Shown here one piece after another: positions 12,101 to 45,349 of a stretch of DNA of 64,000 nt (positions within the stretch are counted from its first letter, which is position 1; each line of letters starts with the position of its first letter). This DNA is from Theristus sp. LFF4_11. Its lineage: Eukaryota; Nematoda; Chromadorea; Monhysterida; Xyalidae. The notes beneath the pieces were generated by a model that made no database searches, was not told where the DNA came from, and saw only the letters and a list, made by a program, of their open reading frames with translations. The position numbers and the translations under genes were made by a program. The stretch lies in assembly GCA_030248135.1 (NCBI GenBank), contig JASANC010001975.1, positions 1-64,000 on the forward strand, written 5' to 3'.

Positions 12101-14500
12101 TACATACAATCATTGCACGTACGTGTACTACGTTCAACGTATCGGCACGAGCTCATATCAGCGTCGTGCAAACTGCGAAAATCAATTATAAAACACTGGA
12201 AGGCCGTTCGGTCGAGGTGGATGTTGGTCGTAATCGATACATAACTTGGAGAAATTAATTGAAGTATTTATTGAATCGCGAAGCTCAACAGTTGTACACA
12301 GCTGCAGACGTGTGGAACAAACAGAACACGGCAACAAACGATGGCATTCGTCACTGCGGTAAGCGTAAATATTTAGCGTTACTGACATATACTTTTGCTA
12401 TTATGGCTACCGCGCTAGCTCTCGTTTATTATTTATTAAACTCACACATATGATTCAGTTTTTTTGTGAATCTCAACCGTCGTTTGTGAGGTGACGCACA
12501 CAAACATGCATCGTACAATATGTATGAAGTCTCTCGATCGGCAAACAACATGAATAAACCATATACATACAATAAACCATGTACATATACGTAGCTAAAC
12601 AATCCTTCCTCATGCATCTCAAATCGAACTTGTTGCGTTTCCTTCATGAGCGTAATTTTTTGATCCTGATTTCACTCAGTGCAAAGCCGCAAAATTGAAA
12701 AGTACCGCACTGTTTATGTGCACAACAGCGCAGTTATGTTTTTTTTTCAGTGAGTTATTTGACCAATGTAGTGGGTCACAAAAACATGCAGCGCTTTATA
12801 GCTTTTATCAGTTTTATGGCTTTCAAACTTCAAATTTATACATGCAGTTGCTGCAGCTGTACATTAGCACAAACTGTGTATTTAAAATTACCACCGTTAA
12901 CCGTAATATACATAACAATAATGCACACATGTCGCGGCAAGCTGATACAAACCATAAATAAATAGGAGTGCGATAAAAAGTGAATGGTACATACAACTCA
13001 AAACGGCATTTCGGAGTTCATGCTGAGCTTTGTCGAACCTTTGTTTTTCGTGTGACACCGGGACCCGGATGAGGTACATACAAACTACATAACACATACA
13101 TACAAATGTACATGTATGTATGTATGTTATGTTATTTCACATCCGGTTTTTCCGACTTTTTATTGTTGCACAGTTGGTCGAGAAGAGCGAATAACCATCC
13201 ATCACATGGTGCCCAAACGAGCGATCGCCATATCGACCTGATAAAAACTTTACAAGCACGTCTAGAAACACACAAGTGCACTTGTGGAATTAAGGTGTGA
13301 TACGAATTTGATGTTCCCTCGGTACATCGGCTCTGCTTTGTATCGTATATTTTAAAAAAATACGCAACCGGGCAACCTGTCATCAAGTATCAAATTCAAT
13401 GATTTTGAGTGTGTTTGCGAATTCGACGCCAGCTGCAGAGCGCTTTTTTACTCCCGGCCGCAGATACATGAATGTGCATCTAATTAGATATACTGCGCTG
13501 GCCGAGGGTGCCCGGGCAACATGCGAATATATTTTTGGAGTTGATCTAATTCTGAATTTCAACCACCATGTTGTTTGTTCCCTTTGAACGACGCAAATGT
13601 GTCATCTCAAAATTGATACTTGTTTTTTTACTGAGCTGGTGTAGTTTACAGATTGTACCCGATTGTCTAGAACTGTGTTAGGAACAAGAATCAAAAGTGT
13701 TTGAGGATAGCAATCGGGTGTTTTTAGATCATATGACGTCATTTCAGTCGGAAATGTTCAAATAACTTGGTGATTTTCAATTAGCTGAAACAATTATGCT
13801 TTGCTGTAATGTTTGTTCATCATCAATGCGCTATATATTTCGTGTCAAAAATTTCATACATTCCCTATATAATATGATAGTGCAGATTTGTAAACCCACC
13901 CTGCTGCTGTGACATTTGAAGCCACCTTTGCAAAATAACCAAAAAACACAAAAGTTCCCAAAAGGCTACAAACCTTTGCTCTCTCCTCGCCACTTGCTTG
14001 TTGGAAACCGTCAAACCACAATGATTACAGCGATTAATAATAATCGTTCGCGAGTACAATGTACATAATGGTTCGGGTAGTGTTTTCACTTATATGGCGT
14101 ATTTATGCCATTTATATGAACGCAGGTTAGCATTATCGGCAGGTAACTGTGCCTGCCAGTGGCGCTTGATTTGCCACCATCCAAGATGCGTGTTGCTTTT
14201 TTGTACAATCGATTTATGCAAAAAAGATGAAAATGTTCGACTCCAGGGCAGCGAGCGCTATTGTTTGGCAGTGTTTCAACAGCCGAAGCGAAGTAAACCT
14301 TTTCCAATTGTTGGCCAGTTCCGGTGGCCTGTGCATTCATTGGGGTTTGTTAAGCGGTGCACTCGATAGGAGTTAATTGCTGGATGTTTTGTATTCGGGC
14401 ATTAATTGTTGTTAAACTGGGCTTTTTCACTGACCTTTGTTTAAATTTTTATGCATTATTAAAAAACCGGGTTTTCATTTTCCGCGTACTATTTAGCGTT
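9120..14500. other. Intergenic stretch without a recognisable gene
   Basis: Open frames here are short, overlap on both strands and show no recognisable motif, domain or plausible exon chain. The DNA is AT-rich with many tgtacatg/acatgta palindromic runs (for example 10250-10330 and 13080-13130). A partial family A end with tgacgtca lies at 13728-13775. Confidence 0.6.
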
Positions 14501-14550
14501 TTTTCCTCTTTTTTCGGAGCAAAATAGCAAATAACAAAACGACGCAAAAC

Positions 14551-14610
14551 TATAAAAGCTGCGCAGCGAACCGGGAACCGAACACGGTATAGTACAGTTC
14601 AGTTTAGAAA
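14551..14610 (+). promoter_or_regulatory. Candidate TATA-type core promoter
   Basis: TATAAAAG at 14551-14558 is followed by GC-richer sequence and initiator-like tcagtt at about 14599. No other strong TATA box was noticed before the SLC1 transporter start codon 1.5 kb downstream, so it may drive a spliced 5' leader of that gene. This is inference from motif and position only. Confidence 0.3.
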
Positions 14611-16043
14611 TAATGCGTGTTAAGCGTAAAGCTAAGTACATAGTTTTTTTGATTTTGAGTTGAAAGAGAATGTTGTGGTTTTAAACTTTGCGTTTTCAGC
14701 TTTTTGAAGTAACATAAATCATGAGTCAGTAATGAGAGCTTTTGGTACATGAACTTTCTATGTCAAAAGAATCGACAAACCAATATGGCAGCTTTATATT
14801 GTTTTCTGTGACTGCTCCACTGTGACACTACTACACGTACATGTCAGAAGAAATATCTTGGAGCAGCCACGGCACGCACTGCCGTATGGATGTTCGTTAT
14901 ACGTACATGTACTGTATGTAGGTATGCATGTACTGTGCACACACGGAACATACGATTCAATTATACGTGCAATCTCAACCAAATATGCCGCGGCGTCAAA
15001 AACGCACCGACGCCGCGCTGCGCCATAGACGCTCGCTGTGCGCACAATCTGGCACTATCACTGCATATACTCATGTGACTTTTCAGATATTTGTCACACA
15101 TGTACATATATGTATGTACATGGTTGTTGCCGATATTGTATGTTCGTGTAATATATTATCGTTTGGCGAGGTGCACCGTCTCTCATATCTCATCAACTAG
15201 AAAGTCTCAGCGCGCCACATATGGATGTTGCGTCGCGTGACTTTCGCAGACTTTGTTAGCGGCGCACCACTCTATTGACGACGCACGAATGCTCATGCGA
15301 TTCGACTGTGCGCTTCCACCGTACGGACGACTGTGCTGCCTCTCATCGCCTTCTCTATTCGCAGCGGCAATCGCAGAAATCCGCTATGAAGCGGCGTCTG
15401 TCTTATAGTTTGCTTAGGTATACATACATACTTTGTATGTACATATGCATATTGCATGGCGCGCAGCTAATGGACTTTTGACGGCTGCATATCTCGTGCA
15501 CGCTTGTGCACGGGTGCTTTTCGTGTGTTGTCCACTTGGCAGAGTCTCACCAACGAACTATAGCGTATGTGGATGAATAAGAAGCACCATATTCTCATCG
15601 TCATGGTCGATAGTTTTTTTATTTTATTTAATATGCTGAAGCGCGCGCGGCCGCTGATGCAGTGGTTCCGTTCACTGATATCTTATTTTGATCAACCAAC
15701 TTGTACGTAGTACGGTAAATTGGAGGTGGTCGCTGTTCGCAAACCAGCGGAACGCATCGTCGAATTGCGTCGGGCTGTATGACAACTCGCCTGTGTATCG
15801 CCTTTTTCTGCCGCAGAAAATATATTTCTCATATCTTGTTTCTCTCTAAGTCATATATTCCAGTCTGTCAGACTGTAAAATGCATCAGTTGAGACGTATG
15901 GACATAAACTACTTGTTCCTTGTGGTGGATTTACAGAAGCCAGCAGCGACTATTTGAAATGTTATTGAAGTAGCTCGTTGTGGTGAGGGTGACGCGTACA
16001 CTGTGCGAACAGTGTTTAATCGCGATTGTTTGTAAAGCGTAAT

Positions 16044-23994
<7,951 letters not shown>

Positions 23995-23999
23995 TCGAC

Positions 24000-26100
24000 A
24001 CGTTCGCAGAAAACACTTTTGGTCTTGCTTTTCAATATATCTTTTATTGTCTCACTCTCGGTGGGTCGTTCAAAACAGTAACGACAGCTTGTTTTATTTC
24101 AGTTGTGTTTTTAAATTACGATTAAATGTTTTGTCGTTGTTGTAAACACAAGCGAAGTGAAACACGTGAGGTATTTCATGGGAACGCCGAGATGTTTCAC
24201 AGTAGTCGAGACATTTTCTGGACAGTTTGTTAATAGAAATGCGGATGTTAATAGAAACATTTTTAGTGCGAATGGAAACTAAATCGGAATAGTGGGACAC
24301 AACTTCTAAAATGCTGTATTTTCTGCTGAAAAAAACACGTGTGTTGTTTTTTTTAAACATTACATGTGACATTACGTGCACATGTTCTTTTTTAAACTAA
24401 TTAAAAATTCAAGTACCCTTTAGCACAGTGTGCATTGATATGTACTTGTTCATTTATTGTATTACCAGTGATCGACAAAAAATACTCAAGATACCGTGTG
24501 GGTACTCAAATACGTCTAATTTTTTGCAGACAAAGAGCGCGTGCGTTTGATTGTTATTGCACAATGAAACATCACGTTTTCACGCTTATCCTGCCTACAA
24601 ACGCCTCGTACCCATGCTGTACATTATAAGTAAGCTATAGTTATTGCTTACTGTCTGAAGTTCTCATATCTGCTACTTTTTTGAATTTTTTTACTGATTT
24701 ATAAATTTATCACAAGTACAGATGTAATGTACAATGTATGTACATGTACTATGTAAGGGAGTTTTCAATCATACGCTGAAATTGTCAGGAATTGTTTTTA
24801 TCCGTTATCGATCGTTTATCGCTTATTATCAGAATTTTATTGATTCTACAAAGCTGATAATTCTTTTGTGTCTAAGAGAATCAATCCAGGATAATTTGGT
24901 TCACGAACATTTGATTTAATCGTTCAAATTTTTTCCAACTGCAGTGATTTTAGTTTCTCTCGGTGGCTTTGTTTTGCTGTATTATGTGTAATGTTTTGAT
25001 TTGATTCTTGAAGATTCATTTTGATATATAATGACGTGATTGGGTGACAAATGAATGTTAAAAATTTTAAACCCGTTATTTTCAAATACGTGTTACCCGT
25101 CTCGCTTTGTTCTCGCCATTTTTATATGATAATCTTATCAATGAATAGCATATGTGTTCGAATCAGATTGTGTTTGTCATAGCTGTATATTGGCAGTGGT
25201 AGGCGTGGTAATACATGTAAAATCGTTTAATCAAATTATAGATTTGGCTTCCAAGTCAATCAATTTGTTTGTTTTGCACGCAAGTACATAAGTCGGCGCT
25301 CTTTACTAATGCGTGGCCCAAGACAAAATGAATGGCCCATCGCAAAATGAATGGCCCATCGCAAAATGAATGGCCCTACACAAAATAAGTGGCCCAACAC
25401 AAAATGAATGGCCCAACGATTTGTATACATTCTTAAAAGTGATTTTTGATCTGAGGTTGCTTGCAATGAGTCGTTGTAGGTTCTTAATCCAAAGCCAAGC
25501 CTTTTGGATAAGGTGAAAAATGTTGCTTGCAATGAGTCGTGGGTTCCCAAACCTAATCCTAAGCCAAGCCTTTTTGATAAGGTGAAAATGATCAATTTCA
25601 CCTTATCAAAAAGGCTTGGCTTAGGTTTAGGATTAGGAACCTACAATGACTCATTGCAAGCAACATTTTCACCTTAACCAAAAGGCTTCGCTTAGGATTA
25701 GGATTAGGTTTAGGATTAGGATTAGGAACCTACTCATTTTGCGATGGGCCATTCATTTTGCGACGGGCCATTCATTTTGCGATGGGCCATTCATTTTGCG
25801 TTGGGCCACGGAAAAGTAAAGAGCGCCCATAAGTCATCATACATCATTTTTTAACTCAACTGATTTCAAAGTTGTTTTTCATTTTGTTGTTTGTTTTCGA
25901 TGTATGAACTAAAACAGTGTTGTTACTCTTTTGCTTTTACGTTATTGTCATTTTCTGTAAAATAGTTGTCACTAAAAAAGTTCATTGCACATAAAAAAAT
26001 TGCTGAGATTATGGTAACTAAACTAGCAACTAGCAGCGACATTGGATTTTGTTATGAAAGTTACGGAAATAGTAAATTGACCTTTTACACCACTCAAATG
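24000..26100. other. Convergent intergenic spacer
   Basis: Lies between the 3' ends of the plus-strand SLC1 gene and the minus-strand LDLa/fibrinogen gene. Apart from the fold-back element at 25290-25835 it is AT-rich, with no exon-like open frame or recognisable motif. Confidence 0.6.
25290..25835. mobile_element. Large fold-back element with minisatellite arms and TTAGG-like core
   Basis: Outer ends 'gtcggcgctctttacta' and the near-reverse 'aagtaaagagcgccc' face each other. Each arm holds several copies of the 19-bp block 'atggcccatcgcaaaatga' (or its reverse). The inner part has mirror copies of 'ttaggattaggaacctac' and 'accttatcaaaaaggcttgg'. Confidence 0.82.
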
Positions 26101-26102
26101 TA

Positions 26103-39460
<13,358 letters not shown>

Positions 39461-40019
39461 TTTAATTAAAGAAAAACGTCGTTTCGCCCTTTTTTAGGAC
39501 GAAGAGCAAATGAGCTGACTAAAAAACGGACGGTTTTGCGTGACTAGTGCCGTTGCTTGCCATTCCGCTAGCCATCTGTGAATTTTCAAGCTATTTGCTG
39601 TGGTAACAGTTGCGTGGAAACGGCACCGTGGATTCACACACACGCACACACATCGTTTTCTGATATCATCTGTTTTTTTTGAAAAATGCCTGCACAGTTT
39701 GCGACACAAGATCTTGTACAGTAGTTGACCGTTACCTCTGGGATTATTGTTGTCGAAATGGTTTCGATGACAACGGAACTGCTTGTTGTTGTTGTTTCTT
39801 TGTATATGACAGTAATGGCACGTATGATTGTAGATCCCATCCAGGTGGTCTCAACACGTGCGTTGCTTGCCAATACGTAGCTCACTACGTACAACACTTG
39901 CATTATTTCTCTAATTAAACTTGCAGTTCATGACAGCATGATAGCTGCTGTTCGTTGTTCAAAAGAATAGTAACAAAATACCATGACAACCCGCATCAAT
40001 ACAATACTTGTTTATCAAT

Positions 40020-40025
40020 TTTATT
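40020..40025 (-). promoter_or_regulatory. Candidate polyadenylation signal
   Basis: AATAAA on the minus strand, about 185 bases after the stop codon of the short LDLa gene. Confidence 0.4.
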
Positions 40026-40209
40026 CTGCTATTCTTTTGGTGGAACTGCTTCGAAGAAGTAGGAAATGAAGTTTGCACAGATGTTGTCATGAGAAATAAA
40101 CAAAGGTAAATGGAGGCAAAGCAAGACAATGAACAAACTGTGGTTTCAAAAATGTAATAAACAAAAAAATGAGCAACAGTTAGTGTGCAAGTGATACTTG
40201 CGAGTGTTT

Positions 40210-42714
40210 TTACTTGAATTTAATTGGAACTTGGGCGTAAACAAAGGTCAAAACCATTAAGCAGCTGAAAGTGTAACTGCTTATTATGGCTGTCGTTTTT
40301 GAGCCGTTCTTTTTCTCATTGATGGCACTCTTTTGAATTATCTGCTTTTCAGTTTGTTCTTGAGCAGAAGTGGCTGCTCGTGCGATCGGCGGTGTCACAG
40401 TGGCCTCTGATGGTTTGCAATGAATGTAAACCAGTCCAAACTCCAAAAAAAAACTTTTCTGCGTTAAACAAGTCTGTTTATGTGAGTGAAAGTTGCAAAA
40501 AAAGTGAACCAACCTGTGATCAAGTCAACCGTTTGATTTGTTGAACTACTGTTTACACGTTGGTTTGCTATATTGAAGGACGCCGCTGAAAAACATATGA
40601 CTGATTATGTGTCTAACAACATGATCATTATGTTATTGAATTTCCATGCTGAGCAATTAATATGATCTTTTATTTTGGTCCCGCAACTCAATGCGCGAAT
40701 AAATAGGTGAGCAGTTTCATGGATAACGAGGGAATTCAAAATTGGTAAAGTGATCCGAGCCCCCTCTACATAGGGCCAAGTCACTTAGGCGACTTTCAAT
40801 TGCCACATAAAGATTGAAACTAGTTTTTTTTTCTACGTCTGCATACGCATTCAGTCGCAGAACTTAAAAAATTGATATTAGTAACCAGTAATATTTGAGT
40901 GGAGCAATAATAGCAAACGAGAAAACAACCGCCGTTGTCGTGTGACGCGTTCACACAGCCAGCCACACGGTCGCCTACGGTCGTGTTGCCGTCCGCACAA
41001 ACGACTCTGCATCCAAGTCCCCCGACTCGGTCGCTTCGAATTCCGTTGCCGATCATGTCTGAAGGGGAATGTTTTTATGTTCGTTATCAAAAAACTAAAG
41101 CACACGTACTTCAACTACACTTCGTATTATGAAACTAGTGCATTTGACGTGAGTGTACAACGTTTGCGTACAAGCACATGTGCCTTGAATGAGAATCAAT
41201 ATTCGCTTTTGCAGTCTCACCTTCCGGACAAACGCATTCGGTTGTCGGAGGCGTCTCGGCGTTGACACTCGGATCGTCGACGTTGTAGAGGCACGTCGCC
41301 GCTGGGTCGCACGGATAATGAATCGGGTTGGTGGTGTTGCGATTTTGAACGCATGGATCTGAAGTATAGTTGAAGTTGTGGTGTCGTGCAATTGTGGACG
41401 CAACATTTTAATTATATCTTTCATTTTGGTCCCGCGTCTCAATGCGCGCATAGATGGATAAGCAGTCTCATACACGACGCGGGAATTCAAAATTGGCAAA
41501 GGGATCCGAGTCCCCTAAATAAGGCCGGGTCACTTGCGCTATTCTGAATTGCCAAATAAGGATTGAAACTAGTTTTCTTCACGTCCACAACCGCATTGAG
41601 TCGCAAGTCTCAAAGAAAAGATAACACTTTTTCTGACTTGAACTACGTATAGAAAGGAAATTTTTTTTCACATCGCTCAGACAAACAAATCTTGATTGAC
41701 CCGACTTCCACCAACGCACTTTCGTCATCCCAATTGCCGCAGTCGTTGCTGCCGTCCAGAACCCAGGTGGGATCAACGCAGTTTGCAACACCGTCGCATG
41801 CGACCTTCTTTGCATCCGCTCGTGTGCAAAGTCGTTCAACTGAAGTTTGAGAAAAATTCCGAGGGAGCACATTGAAAAACATTTTGTTTTCAGGAAGAGT
41901 TTGAAACAAATCCCATTGGCTTTTCTTACATGTACGATCAAGACAATTTATCGGACCAAGCCTCTGGTCATAGCAGACGCCACAACCCCATGAGAGCGTC
42001 TCTTCGCAAAGTGCCCATCTGAGGCCGCAGGCTGAAGAACGAAAGAAAAAGTGTTATTTTGGTCCCGCATCTCAATGCGCGCATAGATGGGTAAGCAGTC
42101 TCATGCACGACGCGGGAATTCAAAATTGGCAAACGGATCCGAGTCTCCTAAATATGAGGCCGGGTCACTTAGGCTATTCTGAATTACCACATACAGATTG
42201 AAACTAGTTTCCTTTTACGTCCACAACCGCATTGAGTCGCAGGTCTTAAAGAAAAGATAATACCTAAGGAGGTGAATAATGAAAAAAAATTGAAAAAGCA
42301 CGCTTGCTTTCATCCACGCCATCAAAGCAGTCCTCGGTGCAATCCTTGATTTGCGTTTGGTTGATACAACCGCCGTTCTCTCGACCGCAGTCGAACTGAT
42401 CAAAGGCACAGTCACCAGGCACGTTGCTCGGAAAGCGCTCTGCACGTGAGAGTGTCAGAAAAATTGAGTCTCAAAATTGTGTTCATGCTAAATGCTGAAT
42501 TTTCCGTTTGCATATTTATTGCGACAAAACGGCAAATGATGATGAAAAAATAACCGCCAGAAAAGTCAGAGTGAGAAATAATACCTTTCAGCTGGGCGAT
42601 GCCAACAGCGTCATCAATCGACTGCGATAAGACGCTAATTAAATTAGTTAACAGAAGAAAATTAACAGCTTGGTATATTCTTGTGCACGGGAAATAATGC
42701 TCAAACGACATCAT
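40210..42714 (-). CDS. Short LDLa-module membrane protein, paralogue of the mosaic gene
   Basis: Same strand as, and directly upstream of, the long mosaic gene, sharing its first five modules in order. Exons: signal peptide 42714-42585 (AVNFLLLTNLISVLSQS); LDLa-like head from 42439 (RFPSNVPGDC, KDCTEDCFDGVDES); about 42033-41930 (ACGLRWALCEETLSWGCGVC); LDLa about 41840-41720 (LDGSNDCGNWDDES); about 41360-41225 (DPCVQNRNTTNPIHYPC); about 41055-40925 (MIGNGIRSDRVGGLGC, degenerate, without the SDE acids); about 40585-40512 (NSSSTNQTVDL); and about 40458-40210. The last exon holds a probable transmembrane helix (IISSYTFSCLMVLTFVYA) and the short tail QVPIKFK. A single-pass surface protein is inferred. 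It arose by tandem duplication and then lost or never gained the repeats and fibrinogen domain. Some internal splice sites are uncertain. Confidence 0.75.
40669..40866 (+). mobile_element. Family B element, copy 8
   Basis: Forward copy close in sequence to copy 6 ('tagggccaagtcacttaggc'), in an intron of the short LDLa gene. Confidence 0.75.
41415..41613 (+). mobile_element. Family B element, copy 9
   Basis: Forward copy with 'ggtcccgcgtctcaatgcgc', in another intron of the short LDLa gene, about 50 bases from the module exon at 41360. Confidence 0.78.
42055..42260 (+). mobile_element. Family B element, copy 10
   Basis: Forward copy, nearly the same as copy 9 ('gcagtctcatgcacgacgcg'), which suggests a local duplication or recent spread. 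Confidence 0.78.
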
Positions 42715-43891
42715 GCAATACTGTGCAACGATGTATCACTGGCAGGTCATTGTACACTTCAGTGCACGACTAAACCGCATGAAGCGGCAACGCATGGCGC
42801 ATTTGAACTCCGGCACACTTTCGTTGCGTTTCAATTCCATAATAACGGTCTGTTTCTTGTTTGTTTAGAAATAAAATACGTCGCGAAAAAGAGGAACACA
42901 CACACTGGCATTGCAGTTATCAATGTTAGCAGAGGCGGCTCCCGTTTACATGGCAACCGCATGCATCAAACGCAGAAGCTCGAAAAAAAACAAGAAAGAG
43001 GAAATTTCATCTCAAAAACCCTTCTACTGCGTCTGAAAACGCAATTATGCACCTTTGTACTTAGTTTCGGCTGCTACATATGCTCGCGTCATTAAATGAC
43101 ATGTAAAAAAGTCGAAAATTTTATGAACATGAAAAAACACCACAGCGAATTCGGTTTTCAGGTGTGAACTAAACAAACATGACCAAACGATCGTGTTTTC
43201 GTGCGGGGATTCACCGCATGTGCATACTTTGAGGGCAAAATCAAACACAATCACTCCCTAGTCATTCAAATACAGTTGTCGCTAAAATTATTTTTGGTAA
43301 CTTGATACATCGGTTTGTTTGTAATGCGGAAATTACTGTTACTGAAGCATTCCGTAACTGAAAAGTTAGTGTTATCTCTATGTTGGTTTTGCTATCGGGA
43401 CTTTTACTACTGCAGATGTTGCTGAATTTGCAGTGCTTTTATATTTGAGTTTAAAAAAATATTGTAAGTTGACAAAATGAATATTCAAAATAGTTCAGCC
43501 TAACACATTACACAGTGGAAGAAATTTTGTGACTGTCTGCAAGTCCGGAATTTTGTGACCATGAAATTGTGTTCCTCCTTGCTGTTTGGCTGGTTTATCA
43601 CTGGCCAGCAACCACTGACTGCACTTCGATTCGTATCAACGGGATTCTTCCGTTGTACAGCATCGTCTTGCAGTCGACAGCTTGCAAGTGATGTGGCAAC
43701 AAATTTGCTACAGATTACATTAACTTTAAGGTGTTCAACATGTACCAACAATGGATAATACCGTACACCAAGTGACACCAGGTTGCTGCAATTCGATTCT
43801 CGTTTCCGCTATAGCCGAACAACTTCAAAGACACACATAAAAAAACTTTCAAAATACAATATATTGTCACGAGTGTGTATTTCGTTCACAA

Positions 43892-43897
43892 TTTATT
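43892..43897 (-). promoter_or_regulatory. Candidate polyadenylation signal
   Basis: AATAAA on the minus strand, about 195 bases after the neuropeptide precursor stop. Confidence 0.4.
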
Positions 43898-44089
43898 TTC
43901 CCGCAAACAAACGATCAGTACAAACAAAAGCACACACATTGCTGAAATTGGACACACGCATCAAAAATATGGGGATGAGTACGGTCAATAGTGTTGAACG
44001 GTTGTGCTCGAACGAAAAATATCACCAGGCGCTCTCAATAGTGTCTTAGTTTGCTTGCTCGCTGATGAGCCGTCAGTGACGCCCATCAA

Positions 44090-45349
44090 TCAGCCAAGCG
44101 GGAACACTCGCTGCGTGCGCTTGCCCAACGAGAACACTTTGTTGGTGCGTTTACCAAGGCCGAACACTTTCGGCGCCGGCGCCCGTCTGCCCAGACGGAA
44201 GATGCTCGGTGACGCGCGTTTTCCGAGACGGAAGATGCTCGGTGACGCGCGTTTTCCGAGACGGAAGACGCGCGGTGCGCGCGCGCTCCGCTCGTGGTCG
44301 TAGAAGCTGCCGTGTGGTCGCATTGGTATTGTGGGTTTCGACTTTTTTTTCGAACAAATGGATTTTGAAAAAAGTAAGAATTTAATTAGAAATAATTACT
44401 TGAGTATTAGTTTACAAAAGTATGAAATGCACTGAAAGAGTCCACGCGATTTGTCGAGGTTGCCTATTTTTCCAACGACTTGCACAGCTCTGTGTGACTT
44501 ACCCATGCTCCGGTGATTCGTTGACGCTGCTTTCTGAAGAAGAAAAAATCCTTTTTTTTATTTCGCATGGGAGTTATAGATATGTACTTTCAATAACCTC
44601 GTAACTTTCTGTTTTCTAGTTTCCTAAAATACTTGAAGTTCGCAGTTTGCAGTTTCGCTAGATTGACCGCGGTACCGGCTGGTTTGTCAATGCGACGGAC
44701 ACCAGGCAGAGCTGTCCCAAAAACGTTTCACCTACATACCGTATTACCTCTAATAAACCCCCATGGGGGTTTATTTCTTCAGCTACTTCTGGGGGTGGGG
44801 GTTTATTTTTTGGGGGGGGGTTTTATTTGGAAACCATTTTTAGGAGTGGGCAAAATGGCAAAAATACCTTCCATGGCAGGAAGGAAGTCGCAGAAACTTC
44901 TACTCTACATAGAAATTTCCTTTTACAACAGCCTTTTGTAATGAAATTACCATTAACTCATCCATTTGGGGCCTTTGGTAGCACAATTTCATCATTTTCA
45001 CTGCAACCAGCCACTGAATTCGCTGGGTATGTGTTTCAAACAGGTTTCAATAATCCCCCATGGGGGATTATTTTTGGGGGGGGGATTATTTGGAAACTTG
45101 TCGAGGGGGTGGGGGTTTATTTTGGGGGGGGGGTTAATTTTGGGGGGGGGTTTAATAGAGGTAATACGGTACATGCGGATTTTATAGTCTGAGTAAAACA
45201 TGCGCAACTGCGTAACTGCGAGAGAAATTAATTGAAACGATCCGTACTAATTTACCTTCACTTTCGGCTAGCAACGGACTGACATTGATTACCAACAGCA
45301 ATACCATGAACGCCGACAACACGGTGGAGCGCGCTAAAGTTACTCTCAT
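44090..45349 (-). CDS. Neuropeptide precursor with six V/I-F-x-L-amide peptides
   Basis: Exon 1 (45349-45256) encodes a signal peptide (core STVLSAFMVLLLVINVSPLL). The peptide exon ends at 44090 and reads in tandem, separated by KR or RR: APRVFRLG, ASPSIFRLG, ASPSIFRLG, APAPKVFGLG, TNKVFSLG, TQRVFPLG-stop. The glycine before each dibasic site is the usual amide donor, so processing would give C-terminal FRL, FRL, FRL, FGL, FSL and FPL amides. FGL-amide endings recall allatostatin A/buccalin, but most members here carry FRL, so the assignment is open. One phase-consistent route uses a small middle exon 44463-44400 and acceptor 44307. This gives 124 residues, with two cysteines in the spacer. 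Those two borders are tentative. The first intron contains a G-rich fold-back element. Secretion from neurons is inferred. Confidence 0.82.
44635..44715. repeat. Dispersed repeat, family K
   Basis: The segment 'gaagttcgcagtttgcagtt' through 'tgcgacggacaccag' recurs at 59905-59985. No inverted ends were found. Confidence 0.65.
44737..45171. mobile_element. G-rich MITE with 20-bp terminal inverted repeats
   Basis: Ends taccgtattacctctaataa and its reverse at 45171 enclose 435 bp. Near each end are palindromes 'aacccccatgggggtt' / 'aatcccccatgggggatt' and, on one side, runs of 7-10 G. It occupies the intron of the neuropeptide precursor. Confidence 0.85.

Noticed and set aside
13080..13135. Alternating tacatacatgtacatgta tracts as possible CRISPR or origin repeats
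   Set aside because: They are simple low-complexity palindromes, common throughout this AT-rich DNA, without regular spacers.
44004..44303. Plus-strand open frame with repeated RLPRRKMLGDARFP
   Set aside because: It is the antisense of the FxLG-KR peptide exon. The minus strand has the signal peptide, the dibasic sites and the amide glycines.
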